From the NCBI GenBank assembly GCA_027579435.1, contig JANBPK010000863.1, forward strand, positions 1 to 64,000: 64,000 bases of DNA, written 5' to 3'. A model generated the notes under the pieces. The model was not told the DNA's origin, ran no database searches, and was given only the letters and a program-made list of their open reading frames with translations. Position 1 is the first letter of the stretch, and each line of letters opens with the position of its first letter. Shown here piece by piece: positions 22,064-34,689 of the stretch. The translations under genes and the position numbers were made by a program. Origin of the DNA: Candolleomyces eurysporus (lineage: Eukaryota > Basidiomycota > Agaricomycetes > Agaricales > Psathyrellaceae).

Positions 22064-23365
22064 ATGTCCACCTCCACTTCCTCCGCTTCGCAGAAAGCTC
22101 TCTTTCTCACAAAGGCATCCGGGGATTTCATAGTGTCTACCGCACCAATCTACAAACCCGGGAAGGATGAAGTCCTGGTCAAGATTCATGCGGCTGCTTT
22201 GAATCCAGCTGATTGGAAGGTCGTAACTCAATATAGCTACTTCCTCAGTAATTACCCCACTGTTTTGGGCACTGATATCGCTGGAGAAGTCGTGGAATTG
22301 GGCGAAGGGGCTACAGGCTTTGCGATAGGTGATAGAGTGTGAGCCTTCGTCTTGTTTCATTGATCAGCGCTAGCTGCTGAACGAGGACTTTCAGCCTCTT
22401 CCAAGGCATGTACAACGACAATAGTCATGCCGGATTTCAGCAATATACGACCGTCGATGTAAATACTATAGCAAAGGTGCGGACGATCTGAATAACTTGT
22501 CCTTTATGTGCTCGTTTAGAACATGCCATCAATGGGCAGATTCCATCTGGCATCTCGTACGACGAGGCAGCGTCGGTTCCACTCGCCCTCACCACTGCCT
22601 GGGTTGGATTCTACAATGCCAATCCAAATGGGCTAGGTTTCGACGCACCCACCACTGCCGCTGCACGAGGAAAATATAGCGACACGCCAATCATCGTCGT
22701 CGGCGGAGCCAGCTCTGTCGGACAACTCAGTGAGTAAAACAGCTGCCGATCAAGAGGTGCACTCCTGATTTTTGTTTTCCTTTAGCTCTCCAAACCGCCA
22801 AGCTCTCTGGCTTCAACCCGATTATCACGACCGCCTCTACCAAGCACGAAGAGTTTCTGAAGTCCCTTGGGGCGACTCATGTCTTGGATCGCAATGCATC
22901 GCTTGCGAGCTTGAAAGAGAGTATCCAAAACATCACTGAAAAGCCGGTGAAAGTTGTCGTTGACACGATTTCGAGTGAGGAAACTCAGACGTTGGGCTTC
23001 ACCCTCTTAGCCCCAGGTGGCCAGATCGCCCTCAACCAACCAGCCATAGACTTGATCAAAGAAGCAGCCCCGAAAGAGAACAAGTCACTCATCGGTATTT
23101 TGGCGCTAAAGCAAGGGTATTCTGGATTGGTGCAAGAGATGTGGACCCATGTCACCAGGTTCCTTGAAGATCAAGACATTAAGGTGCGTTGATGTTTGAC
23201 GTGTCATAGTCTTTCTGAAGTTGATGTTTCTGAATGCACTCCCAGCCGAATCGTGTTGAGGTATTGCCTAAGGGACTGGATGGTGTAGTCGAAGGGCTGA
23301 AGAGTCTTGAGGAAAATAGAGTTTCTGGGGTCAAGCTCGTCGTTCGTCCACAAGAAACTGCGTAA
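22064..23365 (+). CDS. MDR-family oxidoreductase, copy B
   Basis: Begins MSTSTSSASQKALFLTK and carries the GroES-like domain (GKDEVLVKIHAAALNPADWK, VLGTDIAGEVVELGEG, IGDRV), then LFQGMYNDNSHAGFQQYTT, IPSGISYDEAASVPLALTT, the nucleotide-binding turn VVGGASSVGQ, TAKLSGFNPIITTAS, GATHVLDR, and LLAPGGQIALNQPAID. The last exon encodes PNRVEVLPKGLDGVVEGL and ends at TAA 23363-23365. Exon 3 should start at the CAG before ATCCCATCTGGC; only that acceptor keeps the phase. Zinc-binding residues are absent. Probably a cytosolic NAD(P)H-dependent reductase of quinones or enones. Closely similar to copies C and D, with a shared promoter. Confidence 0.9.
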
Positions 23366-23704
23366 CGACTCGCAGACGTCATATGTGTAATTTTTGCCTA
23401 ACATTTTGAAGAATTAATCGGGATTTGCCTGCTCTTGTATCGCCTCAATGGCCTCGGCCTGTTCATCGAATCCCCCGCGGCGGGCGACAACCACACTCTT
23501 CGTTCCTCGTCGTGCACTCGTGGACCTGTGTTCGCGTTCGAAGAATGGGAAGTTTCAATCAGCTTTGCAAAAGCGTTCTCTCGCTCTTCAGAAGCCATTT
23601 GAGCGGCTTGTTGGGAAGCGCAGCCGCGATATTCAAAGCAAAGTTGTCGAAGGGGTACTATCGTCAATCGGTGATTCGGTAGGGCCCATGGTTCGGTCGG
23701 TCAC

Positions 23705-23925
23705 ACAATGTCACGTTTTTTAGGCAGTGAAGGGTGCGACGGTCGACCGAAATTCGTTTCGTTCGAAAATTGGGCATTCTTCTCCGGGNAAAAAAACATA
23801 TTTGAAGTGCCATAGGTCAATGAATGCAAAGATGATAGAATGAGGCTTGGATTTTGACGAAGGTAGCATGAAATGAGAAAGTTACCGAATGGGGGCCTGA
23901 GCGAATCAGTGGTTGACAATAGTAG
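23705..23925. repeat. Dispersed repeat, inverted relative to 32275-32485
   Basis: The reverse complement of this stretch matches 32275-32485. Shared blocks include GTCAACCACTGATT, GGCCCCCATT, GGTAACTTTCT, GACATTGTGT and CGGTCGACC-like sequence. An N at 23789 precedes an A-run. No terminal repeats or coding capacity were recognised; it may be the edge of a transposon. Confidence 0.55.
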
Positions 23926-24549
23926 TTGAATACGACAGGTGTCGGTGCAGAGATGAGATCGGATGAGGACGTGGAGGTCGGTGCGAGGATAAGACGGGGT
24001 GACGGGTACCCCTGGTGTCCACTTTGACATGAAGTCTTGGGGTCGACCTGGGGGCGACTACGCTGGGCCATCTAACCCCTACTTATCCCCGTGGACAAAT
24101 GAGAAACGAGGCAGCGTTCTCACGAAAGTTTGAGTCTCAGGAGCTAGAGGCTACGAAAAATTCGGAAAAGTCATGTCGTTGCCTCGTTCCTCTAAACAAA
24201 CTCTTCTTCCGACCTTCCTATACCTCGACGAAGACTTCCCGAGTGCTCGCTGCGCCGTGTGCATCTTTCCTCAGATCTTGTAGTACAGCCACCACTTATT
24301 CAAGAAATCTAGTATCTTGATCTCTCTGATGCGGTATAGTATTTGTATTTCTCCGCCAGCGGGCACGTGTTGGAAGACCTTAGTCAATGTCCAACGTCGT
24401 TACCAGCTCTGCGGCGGCAAGGCGACAGCACTGATCTATCGACGAGTTTCACGCCCAAACCTCCATCTGCTGTGATACCATTCAATCAATTCAACCTGAT
24501 TCGGCTGAAGAGCGAGCCCGTCAGCTATACATGAGAGGACGAGTTACAC

Positions 24550-25190
24550 GACTTTGCCGCACCGAAACGTTATCACTCTCCAATAGCGTCGTGGCACGAA
24601 GCCAAAAATATCTTCCGTCATCTTGACATTAGACTGAAGCTTCTTACCTGCAGTAATGAGGTGCTCTATCATGCCTTTCGCTTTGCGACAAAGGGTGCGA
24701 GTGAAGCACAGCAGCTAGATCTCTCGGGCTGAGATTGAACCCTGCTTTTCGGCTCCCTGTAGAGATGGAGTTACCCGATTCCGCCTGGTTCCTTCAATGC
24801 ACTGATCGGATGACAGATAGGAAAATCCCTCGGTTGGGAGAAAAGTGGTGCTGTGTTATATAGACGTCGTGATTTACTGAAGCCGGACAGCTTGGCAAGT
24901 TGGATAGCTACGAGGCAAATACAAGGAAGTGTTTTGCGCCATCAGCAATCGCTCTCATGCACCGAATCGACCGCCGAGGGAACGATCCGCCGATGATGAC
25001 GATGGGCGTATCCGCGTACTTTCCGGGATTCACAGAAGCGTCGAAGCATGTATGCGTCCAGTCAGCCAGCGGGATCCAAGTGGCTCTATCGTACCGAAAT
25101 GAGGGTTTAAGAGAGACTTCACCATTTCTAGAGTTTGAACCTTCATGGGAGCGTACTGCTCAGCCGCCGGCTTTCGTGTCATAGACCTTC
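24550..25190 (-). pseudogene. MDR oxidoreductase pseudogene
   Basis: On the minus strand, 25060-24990 reads CFDASVNPGKYADTPIVIIGGS, the counterpart of FDAPTTAAARGKYSDTPIIVVGGAS in the intact copies. Further along, near 24890, VAIQLAKLSGFS matches the next MDR exon (TLQTAKLSGF). The sequence between and beyond is out of frame and lacks usable exons. It is a broken MDR copy, oriented opposite to copy B. Boundaries are approximate. Confidence 0.55.
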
Positions 25191-28100
25191 AGCATTGAAT
25201 CATCAGATCAGCTCTGAATCCTTGAATCCTTCTACAAGCTCGGGTATAGAAGCGGCAAATCTCAGGGTTTTTTCATTGAGGATTATCCGTTGCCAAAGCC
25301 TGAGAATTTGATACGGAGTGAGAAGGCAGTAGAGAGTTCAGCTTTGCTTTTGACGACGAACAAAAAACGCAGAGGAGGAATGTGGCGGAGTGGCTGTGCA
25401 AATCAGGAACTCTAGCATCGGATTCATTCAATCATTGTAAATTGTTCCGCGCTCCGCTTTTGATGTGGAGCCGTGGCGCAGCAGCCAAACAATCACAATC
25501 AATGCTGGAATCATTGTGGCTTGTTGGGTCATTGGAAAGGAGGGAGGCCTAGGGTAGCCCAGTTTGGGATGATGTGTGGGATTAGTTTGTATTGCTCCAC
25601 CTCTAACCTGGTTTATCGATCCCCTGCCGTTAGCTGTAAGTTTTACCCAAATCCATCAGCTAAAGCCTCGAGGCCCTTGGCGCCACCTAGGGTCCTCCTC
25701 TCCCTCAAACTCTCACACTACCACCTACACCGCCCCAAAGTGTAGTATGTCCCTCTATCTTTCTGAAGATTCACCTAATCCAGCGTACTGTCTCCAGGAC
25801 AACCCCTACGGATGGAATCGACAGCCAATCGTAGAAGAAGTATACAGCACCTTCGACGACCACCCAGCGGGCGTGCTCCAGTAATTTCCAGCCGTTTTAA
25901 CGTCGTACCATTGCGCTCGAGAACAGGAAATACTCAAAGAGCTGCGAAACAACCCCCGGCCTGAAGTCAGGGTCCCCGATTCCACCGACAGCCCGGGAAA
26001 CGATGACACGAGACTTGGAACTGATAATTGGGACATGGGCAATCGCCGGTCGATTCGTCACCACCTACCTATCCTATGCCTGCTATACCTCTTCGCCATG
26101 CGAGTGACGTGGAGGGATATGAGGCTCCCCTACATTCACCATCGTTCAGGCCGCATCATACCTTTCCCGAGTTGTCGCAAGCACTACCTCGGCCCCCGCC
26201 CCGTTAGCCGTGACCTCAGATCGGCGACAGAACCCTAAACCGTTGCCCTACCAGTCCACATACACCCTCTCTCCCGTAACGGCAGCACAATCCCCTCAGT
26301 CTGATTCCATACCCCTGGTTCCGTGAAGGAATATCGCCAGCATACGATGCTTCAGACAGAACGACGCTTATACTCCATGATCCAGGACCGCGCATACTAT
26401 TCCACCGGTTGATCAAGGTCTGCGCAAGGCTTCCGCTTCCAAAGCGGGAGCTCTTTCGGTCGTGGTGCAGATGGTGGTGCTCCGACCATCCCCCTTCCAA
26501 AGCACCCTCAACCCTCAACGTCCTGGTCGGATTGTAGGGATGTCCTTTGCAGGTACTATTGACCCATGCTAGGAACTTCGTGCTCAATAAGCGACCATCC
26601 GTCTGCCCTGGAGGGTGTCTGATATGATACAGAAGTGTAAGTGAGCTGTGACTTTAGATCTCAATGTTTCATGCTCATCACCTATCTTTGCTTCTTTACT
26701 TCAAAAGCTGACCGCTGGGCCATGCTTCACCAAGAAACGACGAACTACACTTGATTATGTTTCGAGTTCTTTCCGTTCATTTATACACTTCTTTTGAAAG
26801 CCAGCTAGGGAGTGTCTCGAGGATAGTCGCGGGCCAACGTTGCGTTGCTTGTGTACCTCCGGGACTTCTCCCAGAGCCAAAAATCGCTCGGTCTCCGGTG
26901 GTTGTTACGATCCCATCTTCTCCGTATCTGTAAGGCGTATGTAGCGTCTACAAATCAACTGATTTATACTGCTCCTAGGCTGCATTCAAGTTTACGGTGA
27001 GCTTAGCTCCCTGTCGTATGCCCTCCAGCGCGTTGACATGATTTGACTAAACTTTAGGATCTCGGCATCCAGCTAGAGGGAACACCGACAAGCAAAAATG
27101 TCAATAGATCGCGGGCTCGTCGTCTCGAAACAACCCGGAAGGGATCAGGAGCGCGATCGGGAGGGCTCGAGTTATGGTGCTGATCCACGTATTTGGCGTT
27201 GCCATCCAATCTGTTGAGCCTGGATATTATGCTATTACTGCCCATACCAGTGGATATAGATACAGTCAAAGGCCGAAGATAATAGTAAAACTAGGAGAAT
27301 ATTACAGTAAAGCGAAGAGAAGACATGGAAATACCAATGCACCTACATACACCTCGCGAGAAAACAGAATAAAGGTAGAAGTATGGAAATCGTCGCATAA
27401 GAGTGGGTCTTTTGATTGTCATATTCTACACAAACTGTTCGATTAACTTGGGAGCACTGCCCTCTTAGTCTCGTCCTGTCGACGGCGGCTTGCAAACCAC
27501 AGGCATAAACATTTGTCCGTTATCTCTGAAGTATAACGCCCTCGCAATTCTCCAATAACCTTTGTTCAAACGCCCTCATCCTACCTCGGTAAACCGTTGT
27601 TGAGAGGGGAGGTCCCTGTGGGCTTTCTAAACAGGGTCACTAGCCACCGAACAAAACGTGCCCACACGCCGGTTGGTGGTACCGGTGGCACATGGTGCGA
27701 GATACTTCGGTCAACATTGTGATCATATGCACCCATTTGATGATCCAGGGAGTTCGGGGGCTCATTGCCTAGGCCATCGGTTAACTATGCATACGATCCG
27801 AAAACGATGGCTACTACTAACATAGTTGCGAAGTACGATATCCAGATTCCCCCGGGTCTAGTGATAACTTTAGGCTTTGAAAAAGTAGAGGTGATGTGGC
27901 CGGAACCTACATGTTGGATGACCGGGCCGTTGTGGTAATCGAATGGTGTCTTCAAGCCGTGGACCCTGACTTGCGTTCCCAGTTAAGGACAGTGATGTGC
28001 CTACTGAGAGCCGAGGTTCCAGACTGGACGTCGCTGGATACTCTGCGCGCTCACTGGCTGGGGAATAATATCGCGTAGATGCTGTAGGGTGAGGTCGTCG

Positions 28101-30430
28101 ACTGACGGTCACCTCAACCTGCTCGGTGCCTAGTAGAAACGCTTGCAATGAGCGGCTGCCTCGGACGTGGATCGCGACAGTGCTATGCGGGGCAATGATG
28201 CGGGAAGATAACTTACGGAACATCCCCCGGCCGTCACTACTGGCGGTGGAATTGCGGGTTTGCGTTGAATTGTCGAATCTGTTGTTTGAGTGAACATGCT
28301 CAGTATGGGTTCGGTTATGAGAGTTGTGATAGTTGTAGGTAAACGTGCGAGAATTGTCAACGACTCGGATGAGGATCCGAGGAGTCACTCGAATTGTGTC
28401 CTGGAAACGATCTGGGGACGTTTCCTGATAAAGAGGTCGGGCCATGTGATGTTGAGAAGACAATGAAGTGGAGAAGTCGATGACACTAGAAGCTGGGGCG
28501 GGCCGGTCCCAGTTTTAACGTAGCTGCCAAGATCATGTGCATGCGGTTTTAATGCCAAAGCGACGTGAGATTCGCTGTGACTTTCAGGGTGGGCGTCCAA
28601 GAGGCCGTCAATCCTAGTATATCGATGATCTCGTACATGTTTGATGTCTGCGGTTGGAGTCCGCTCCAGGATGCATTCGTAGTCTTTCATAGCACTGCGA
28701 TCTCAGCTATATGAATTGGAACGATCTGATCGTGTTCAGAGTTAGACATAGGGCATAACTACCCTTGGGACCCTCGTCTGAAGACAGGGCAAACTCAATG
28801 CAATGCCGACCAATTTCGAGGGTTGGAATGCGATCTCGTCGGTCATACGAGAGAGGAAAACAAAAAGGATAGTTCCGGTGTATGGTTGTTGCGCTTTGCC
28901 TGACGGCCAAACCAGCCGGCGCCTGAGAGGCAAGCCTATCCATGGGAAGGCAATGGCGTGCGGCTGTAGTGCGTCGAAAACACAGATTCATCGGCGAGAC
29001 AATGGGCGTAATGATTGCTAATCTTGTTGTCGCTTGTGGCGTCTTTGCCCATGTGCAGAGCATACGCAGGCAATTTCTTGCCTCCATTAATCGTCTGTTC
29101 GCGGAACTAGACGTAATGAAGCCACGTTGGAAATGTGCCCTTGAAATTAAATCCCCCCTCGGTTGGACTCAAAATTGGCTTAATCCCTTATGTTGTAAAT
29201 GGAATGAATAACTCAAAGATCATCAATCATAATCTCACAAACCGATATAGGTAACTCGCAAGGCAACAGTCGAAATACCTTGTATGGAACTATGAGAGTA
29301 ACAGAATTCTCGGGCCAAGGAACACAACTCCATCTTGTGAAATTTCTTACAGCCTCAACGTTTAGTTATGTAAAATTTTTGAAAAGCTCCAAGTGTTTGA
29401 TGTCGGTACCATTGGTGGCTTTCACCTCATTATGAAGCCGCAACTCGTGGCCGTGAAGTAAATTCGTCCCAAAGTTTCAGTGGAGACTTTGATGGACCGA
29501 TTATCCTGATAGCCAGCAAAGCTTTTTCTTAGCCCAAGAGGCCCTAAGACCTACTACTTTACGGTAGCAGGCATACTCTGAAAAGCAGGAGAAAAGTCTG
29601 GGTATCAACAGTTGATCACGATTGGCATTCGATTTTGCAGCTCGCCTTGGGCATTTTTTGCATCTCGCCACTAACTACGTTGTACCCTTTGAAAGAAGTA
29701 TATCAGATGCTCTGCCAACTTCTGGAAGACACAGGTTCGTAGGTAGCGAGNAAAAAATATTGCATAAACAAAAGGTTTCCAACAAATGCAGGTCAATTAC
29801 GTCATTTCAGCGCCCATAGGACTCTCCAACCGGCGAGTCTCAAGTCAGTGCAAGGGTTGAAACTTGAGAACGTGGATGTAGCCAAAAAAGTATCGGTTTT
29901 GAACCCAAAGCTACATCTGTGCACCCTTCAAAAAGAATGATTTCTGCGACATAGCGAACTGCCAAACTGCCTGTACCCTCAAGCGCCTAATACCGGGTAT
30001 GCCTGGTCGTGGGAAAATGCTAAGTATATCGGTGGTATTCATTATTTGCAACTTGACACACACACTGGCTGCTGCGCATCGACGCGGCCCATCGCAGATT
30101 ATACAAAGCTGGACCTCCCCAAAACGTGGTACGCCGCAAGGTAAGTTATAAGCAAGGGGATGCACACCGTGCCCGTTGGAGTGGCTATAAGGCGGTCGCA
30201 AAATTGACTGTTTGTCTTGGCCGTTGGTCGGTGCCATAGACAAAAGTAGACGATGATTCATGTTACTGAAACTGGGATAAGAAATTTTACGGTTCCTGAA
30301 GGCGAAAGATAAGGTTTGCTCCGCAAACCTTATCCTCCTACATCCGGCTTCGATGCTTCGGCCATAGCCTTCAGAATACTTATTTTTGGATCTTGATATC
30401 GCTACTCTCCGGCAACCCTGTGGCATGCAA
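25191..30430. other. Gene-poor decayed region
   Basis: No gene I can support. Several open frames of 60-200 codons exist (for example minus 27870-28463 and minus 28707-29087) but have no family motif, no conserved start context and compete with other frames. A single N lies at 29751 beside an A6 run. The composition and scattered frames suggest old duplicated or transposon-derived DNA. Confidence 0.45.
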
Positions 30431-31060
30431 TTGAGGCTAGCAATTTTCCTTTGCCTCAATGTTTAAACGAGGGCGCCTCCCTGAGATCACATCAGATGCC
30501 ACTTTGCCCTCCTCCGTCGCTGGTTCTGCAGTAAAAGAAGTGCAACGACCAAGCGACCTCCAGGTGATCGAGCCTGTTGTTCGAGTCTCCTCAGAGGACA
30601 TAGTGTTGTATAAGGTTTTGATTAATTTCCTCAAGTGAATCAGGGATTGGACGGTTTCATTGGTGAGAAATTTGCCTTGTGTAAGGCGCGTGATACACGG
30701 GGAAATTTGAGAGGATCCACATTTGTAGAGCGAGGATAGGGCTGTTGTGAGATCGAAGCTCGACAGCTCGGCGAATTGTATTGCTACCCCTTAAGGCGTG
30801 TTAGCGGCTTGACTAACACGATCGTGACAACGATGCTCACCGAACCAACCAACGGAAGATGATTGACCAATTATTATAGGCTTACTACTGTATTTTCGTA
30901 CTACGCTAATCAGGCAGCTTTATGGGAGACCCGTAATTTGTCAATGGGAAGACAGTCAAACTTGCCGCCAGAGCTATCGTTGAGTTTATCACCATTGATG
31001 GGCTGGGCTCCCGTGAATGTCCTGCTGATGGATAGCATGACAATAGTCGCCCGATGACAA
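30431..31060 (-). pseudogene. MDR oxidoreductase pseudogene, 3' half
   Basis: Minus-strand pieces follow MDR order: STIALAASLTVFPLTNYGSP (about 31030-30930) resembles the segment before the nucleotide-binding turn, QFAELSSFDL (about 30780) the following helix, and YNTMSSEETRTTG (about 30610) corresponds to DAISSEETQTLG in copies C and D. The glycine-rich turn is missing and the frames do not join. Limits are approximate. Confidence 0.5.
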
Positions 31061-31339
31061 AGGAAGGCTGCTCAACCGTAACAGGGCTAACCCGAGACTC
31101 TGGACTCTGGAGGGGCCCAACCCACGTTGCCGATTCGGGCATTCGTCATTGGGGCAGCTCCCAGGAAGCCCCCCTCAAAACTGGAAGCTATGGAGACATA
31201 TGAAGCTTCCGCCGTTATTGACTCGGACAATCGCAAATGACACGCACCTGGATAGAACGTTGCCATAAGGTCAGGTTTATGCCACACAGCCTTTGAAGGA
31301 GCTACACGTTTACTGAAAGTCTCTCCGCAACTGCAACCT

Positions 31340-32270
31340 TACACAAGAGCTGGGGCTGGGTGGACCATATTCCGATTCCCAGTGACTGGGGATGGAATTT
31401 TGTGGCTCCCAGGGTTTTTAGAGTCCTGCGCGCAATGCTCTGGGGGATGAGTTATGATTGGTCCACCGGGTTTCAGGGAACCGACATAATACTGTGGTTG
31501 CTGAGTGGATAACTGAGGACCAGTAGTAACGGTGTAGATAGCAGGTTTAAGGATAGCTTTTCCGTGTCCGTGCTGACTCCCTCCCACTCCCAAACCAGAA
31601 CAGACGTGATAACAATGCAGCTTGGTGGTGTCGTACATGCCCAAGTCAGAGGTGGAGACTGTAGCAGGGATCATCCTGAATTCATCATAGGAGAGTTTGC
31701 GAGGAATACAGGATGCATGATAGGGTTAGCGATTCTCACAGAACTGCTGTACGCACGTATTCCAGTTGTAGAGTCCCCGGCAGGATCCATATCCGCAAAC
31801 CTTCTAGCAAGGAAACTGGAAACAGGATGATGACGAGGATATCGAAATAATAATCAGGGAGAATGCTCACACTGGTCACCACACTTCAACCTTCCTAGCG
31901 CCAGGTCCCATATCGACAACTTGCCCAAGAAACCCACGTCAAGAATCGCAGGAAATTTCACCGTGGCGATGATCCCAGCTTATGAACCTTTGTGTCACCA
32001 GGGTTCAGCACGGCTGCTTCGAACTGGGGAGAAGTTGATGTGCGCTCTGGGATTGGGTTTGACGGGCAACTTCTTGAAGAGAATCAATCTTTTTCTTCCT
32101 TGGGACTGATTATGTTAAGGATTGTGGGATGCTCTAAATGCAAAAATGGTACGTACATCATATCGCCCCTGGCTTGCTTCGGTATCCCCAATGCCAAACC
32201 ACTCAGTGCCTATAACTTGTGAAGGGTTGCTCTGCCTCGTGCAACAAACATGGAAGTGGGCTACTATTGT
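31340..32270. repeat. Left arm of a large inverted duplication
   Basis: The reverse complement matches 63060-63990 over most of its length. Examples are the minus-strand protein segments QHGHGKAILKPAIYT here and QHGHGKATLKPTIYT in the other arm, and FEAAVLNPGDTKVHKLG against FEAAALSSGDTKVHKLG. The last segment and GQVVDMGPGARKV resemble an MDR N-terminal domain, so a broken MDR copy is probably included. Intact MDR copies C and D lie inside the two arms in mirror orientation. Confidence 0.65.
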
Positions 32271-32274
32271 ATTA

Positions 32275-32485
32275 ATATTGTCAACCACTGATTGGGTCAG
32301 GCCCCCATTTGGTAACTTTCTGATTTCAAGCTACGCTCACGCTATGATCTTTGCATTCATTAACCTATGGCACCTCAAATTCCTTTTTTTCCTGGGAAGA
32401 ATGCCCGAATCTTGAATGAAAAAAAAATTTCGGTCAACCGTCGCAGTCGTCGCGCTCTCCTGCCAAAGAGCGTGACATTGTGTCT
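32275..32485. repeat. Dispersed repeat, inverted relative to 23705-23925
   Basis: Reverse-complement partner of the repeat downstream of MDR copy B. It lies between the inverted-duplication arm and the promoter of copy C. Confidence 0.55.
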
Positions 32486-33145
32486 GACCGGACCAAGGGC
32501 CCTACCGAATCACCGGCTGACGATAGTACCCCTTTGAGAACTTTTTTCGTTGGCTGGAAGCGAGAGTGGTACGGATCTCAACTCTTGCAGAACCCCCTGG
32601 CAAACTCAGTCGATCCGATTACCAGATTAGTAGATTAGTCGGTGAAATCACTATATCGGATGTTTTACTGGCGTCGTACCGACCAGCCGCTACCGTCAAA
32701 CCGGTGATCAAACTTATCAAACTTAAAAACTTCAGCACCAGCTGAATTTTGCAGTCTTGGCCCAATTCGTTCAGCCGTCACCCAATCTTGTCATCTTTTG
32801 TTTTTGGCTAGCAATGGTAAGCTTCGGGTTTACAGCTGTCTGTCGAACTTTGAATTCGCCTGGGCCTTTTCATTCCAAGGCAGGCTCCTTACATGGTCTG
32901 TCAACCTTTTGAGCTTTTAAGTCATGAAACAAGACTTTGACCAGTTCCACCTTTACGACGTATGAGCCCGAGGTGACCCTTCTTTCCGATTAGCCGTAGC
33001 GCAACAAAGGACGCAAGATGCTCAAATGACACAATATCGGACAAATTCTCGATTGCCCGTATGGCATTGAACAGAATTTCGCCGAGAGCATCGATTCCGA
33101 AAATCCGTTGAATTGATCCCAGCAACATTCTGAGTAAGCCATCCA

Positions 33146-33160
33146 TCGCGTACAACGCGA
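33146..33160 (+). promoter_or_regulatory. Conserved dyad TCGCGT-N3-ACGCGA upstream of MDR copy C
   Basis: Perfect inverted repeat TCGCGT-aca-ACGCGA 135 bases before the ATG of copy C. It is the most symmetrical of the three copies of this element. Confidence 0.5.
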
Positions 33161-33208
33161 ATCGAGTCGTGCAATTTAGACAGACGTTTTCGATAGGTTC
33201 TCCAGACA

Positions 33209-33214
33209 TATAAA
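33209..33214 (+). promoter_or_regulatory. TATA box of MDR copy C
   Basis: TATAAA 86 bases upstream of the ATG at 33295, in the same context (AGGTTCTCCAGACA-TATAAA) as copies B and D. Confidence 0.6.
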
Positions 33215-33294
33215 GGGCTGCCATTTGGGATGGAGCCCCATACTATACCAACCCATCGTTCACCTCAGAAAAGTATACCTCAATCTCCTGTATT

Positions 33295-34597
33295 ATGTCC
33301 ACCCCCACTTCCTCCGCTACGCAGAAAGCTCTCTTCCTCTCAAAGGCATCCGGTGATTTCATAGTGTCTACCGCACCAATCTACAAGCCCGGCAAGGATG
33401 AAGTCCTGGTTAAGATTCATGCGGCCGCTTTGAATCCCGCTGATTGGAAGGTTGTAACTCGATTCAGCTACTTCCTCACTGACTTTCCCACTGTTTTGGG
33501 CACCGATATCGCTGGAGAAGTCGTGGAATTAGGCGAAGGGGTTAAGGGTTTCACGATAGGTGACAGAGTGTGAGTCCCCGTCTCGTTTCATAATCAGTGC
33601 TGGTTGAACGAGGAATTTCAGCCTCTTCCAAGGCTTGTACAACGACAATAGTCATGCCGGATTTCAGCAATATACGACCGCAGATGTCAAGACTCTGGCA
33701 AAGGTGCGGATGATCTGAATTCCTTGTCCTGTACGCGCTCATATAGAACATGCCATCAATGGGCAGATCCCATCTGGCATCTCGTACGACGAAGCAGCGT
33801 CGGTTCCACTTGCCCTCACCACTGCCTGGGTTGGATTCTACAACGAAAATCCAAATGGGCTAGGTTTCGACGCACCCACCAATGCCGCTGCGCGAGGAAA
33901 GTATAGCGACACGCCAATTATCGTCATCGGCGGAGCCAGCTCTGTCGGACAACTCAGTGAATAAAACAGCTGTCGATCAAGAGATACACTTCTGACTTTT
34001 TTTTCTCCTTTAGCCATCCAAACCGCCAAGCTCTCTGGCTTCAACCCGATTATCACGACTGCCTCTACCAAGCACGGAGAATTTCTGAAGTTCCTTGGCG
34101 CAACTCACGTCTTGGATCGCAATGCATCGCTCGCGGGCTTGAAAGAGAGTATCCAAAGCATCACTGAAAAGCCGGTGAAAGTCGTCGTTGACGCGATCTC
34201 GAGTGAGGAGACTCAGACGTTGGGCTTCACCCTCTTGGCTCCGGGTGGCCAGATTGCCGTCAACCTACCAGCGATCGACCTGATAAAAGAAGAGGGCCCG
34301 AAAGAGAACAAGTCGCTCGTTTATGTCTTGGCGACGAAGCAGGGATACGCCGAATTGGTGCAAGAGATGTGGACTCACGTCACCACATTCCTCCAAGGCG
34401 GCGATATCAAGGTGTGTTGATTCTTGCGCGGTTATTGTCTTTCTGAAGTTGACTCCGTATCTGTACGTGTATCCTAGCCGAATCGTATCGAGGTGTTGCC
34501 TAAGGGGTTGAATGGGGTAGTCGAAGGGTTGAAGCGGCTTGAGGAGAACAGAGTCTCTGGAGTCAAGCTTGTCGTTCGCCCTCAGGAGACAGCGTAA
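33295..34597 (+). CDS. MDR-family oxidoreductase, copy C
   Basis: Begins MSTPTSSATQKALFLSK and matches copy B exon for exon: GroES-like domain to IGDRV, LFQGLYNDNSHAGFQQYTT, IPSGISYDEAASVPLALTT, nucleotide-binding turn VIGGASSVGQ, TAKLSGFNPIITTAS, GATHVLDRNASLAGLKES, SSEETQTLGFTLLAPGG, and PNRIEVLPKGLNGVVEGL to TAA at 34595-34597. Introns are 50-65 nt. The frame is intact. In the large C-terminal exon it differs from copy D at only one residue (WTHVTTFLQ against WTHVTKFLQ), which argues for recent duplication or gene conversion. Role as for copy B: an NAD(P)H-dependent reductase with unknown substrate. Confidence 0.9.
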
Positions 34598-34689
34598 TTG
34601 CAGGGAAGGAGTTTGAACTCTGGACAATACCAATTACACTGCCGTGGAAGATGTTATTGGAGAAGTCAGTAGGATGTACCAACGATACA

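Noticed and set aside
27870..28463. 198-codon minus-strand open frame
   Set aside because: No family motif, no intron-exon logic, and a competing frame (28130-28360) on the same strand; it lies in decayed repeat-rich DNA.
29911..30459. 183-codon minus-strand open frame
   Set aside because: No recognisable domain and directly joined to MDR pseudogene sequence; probably chance openness.
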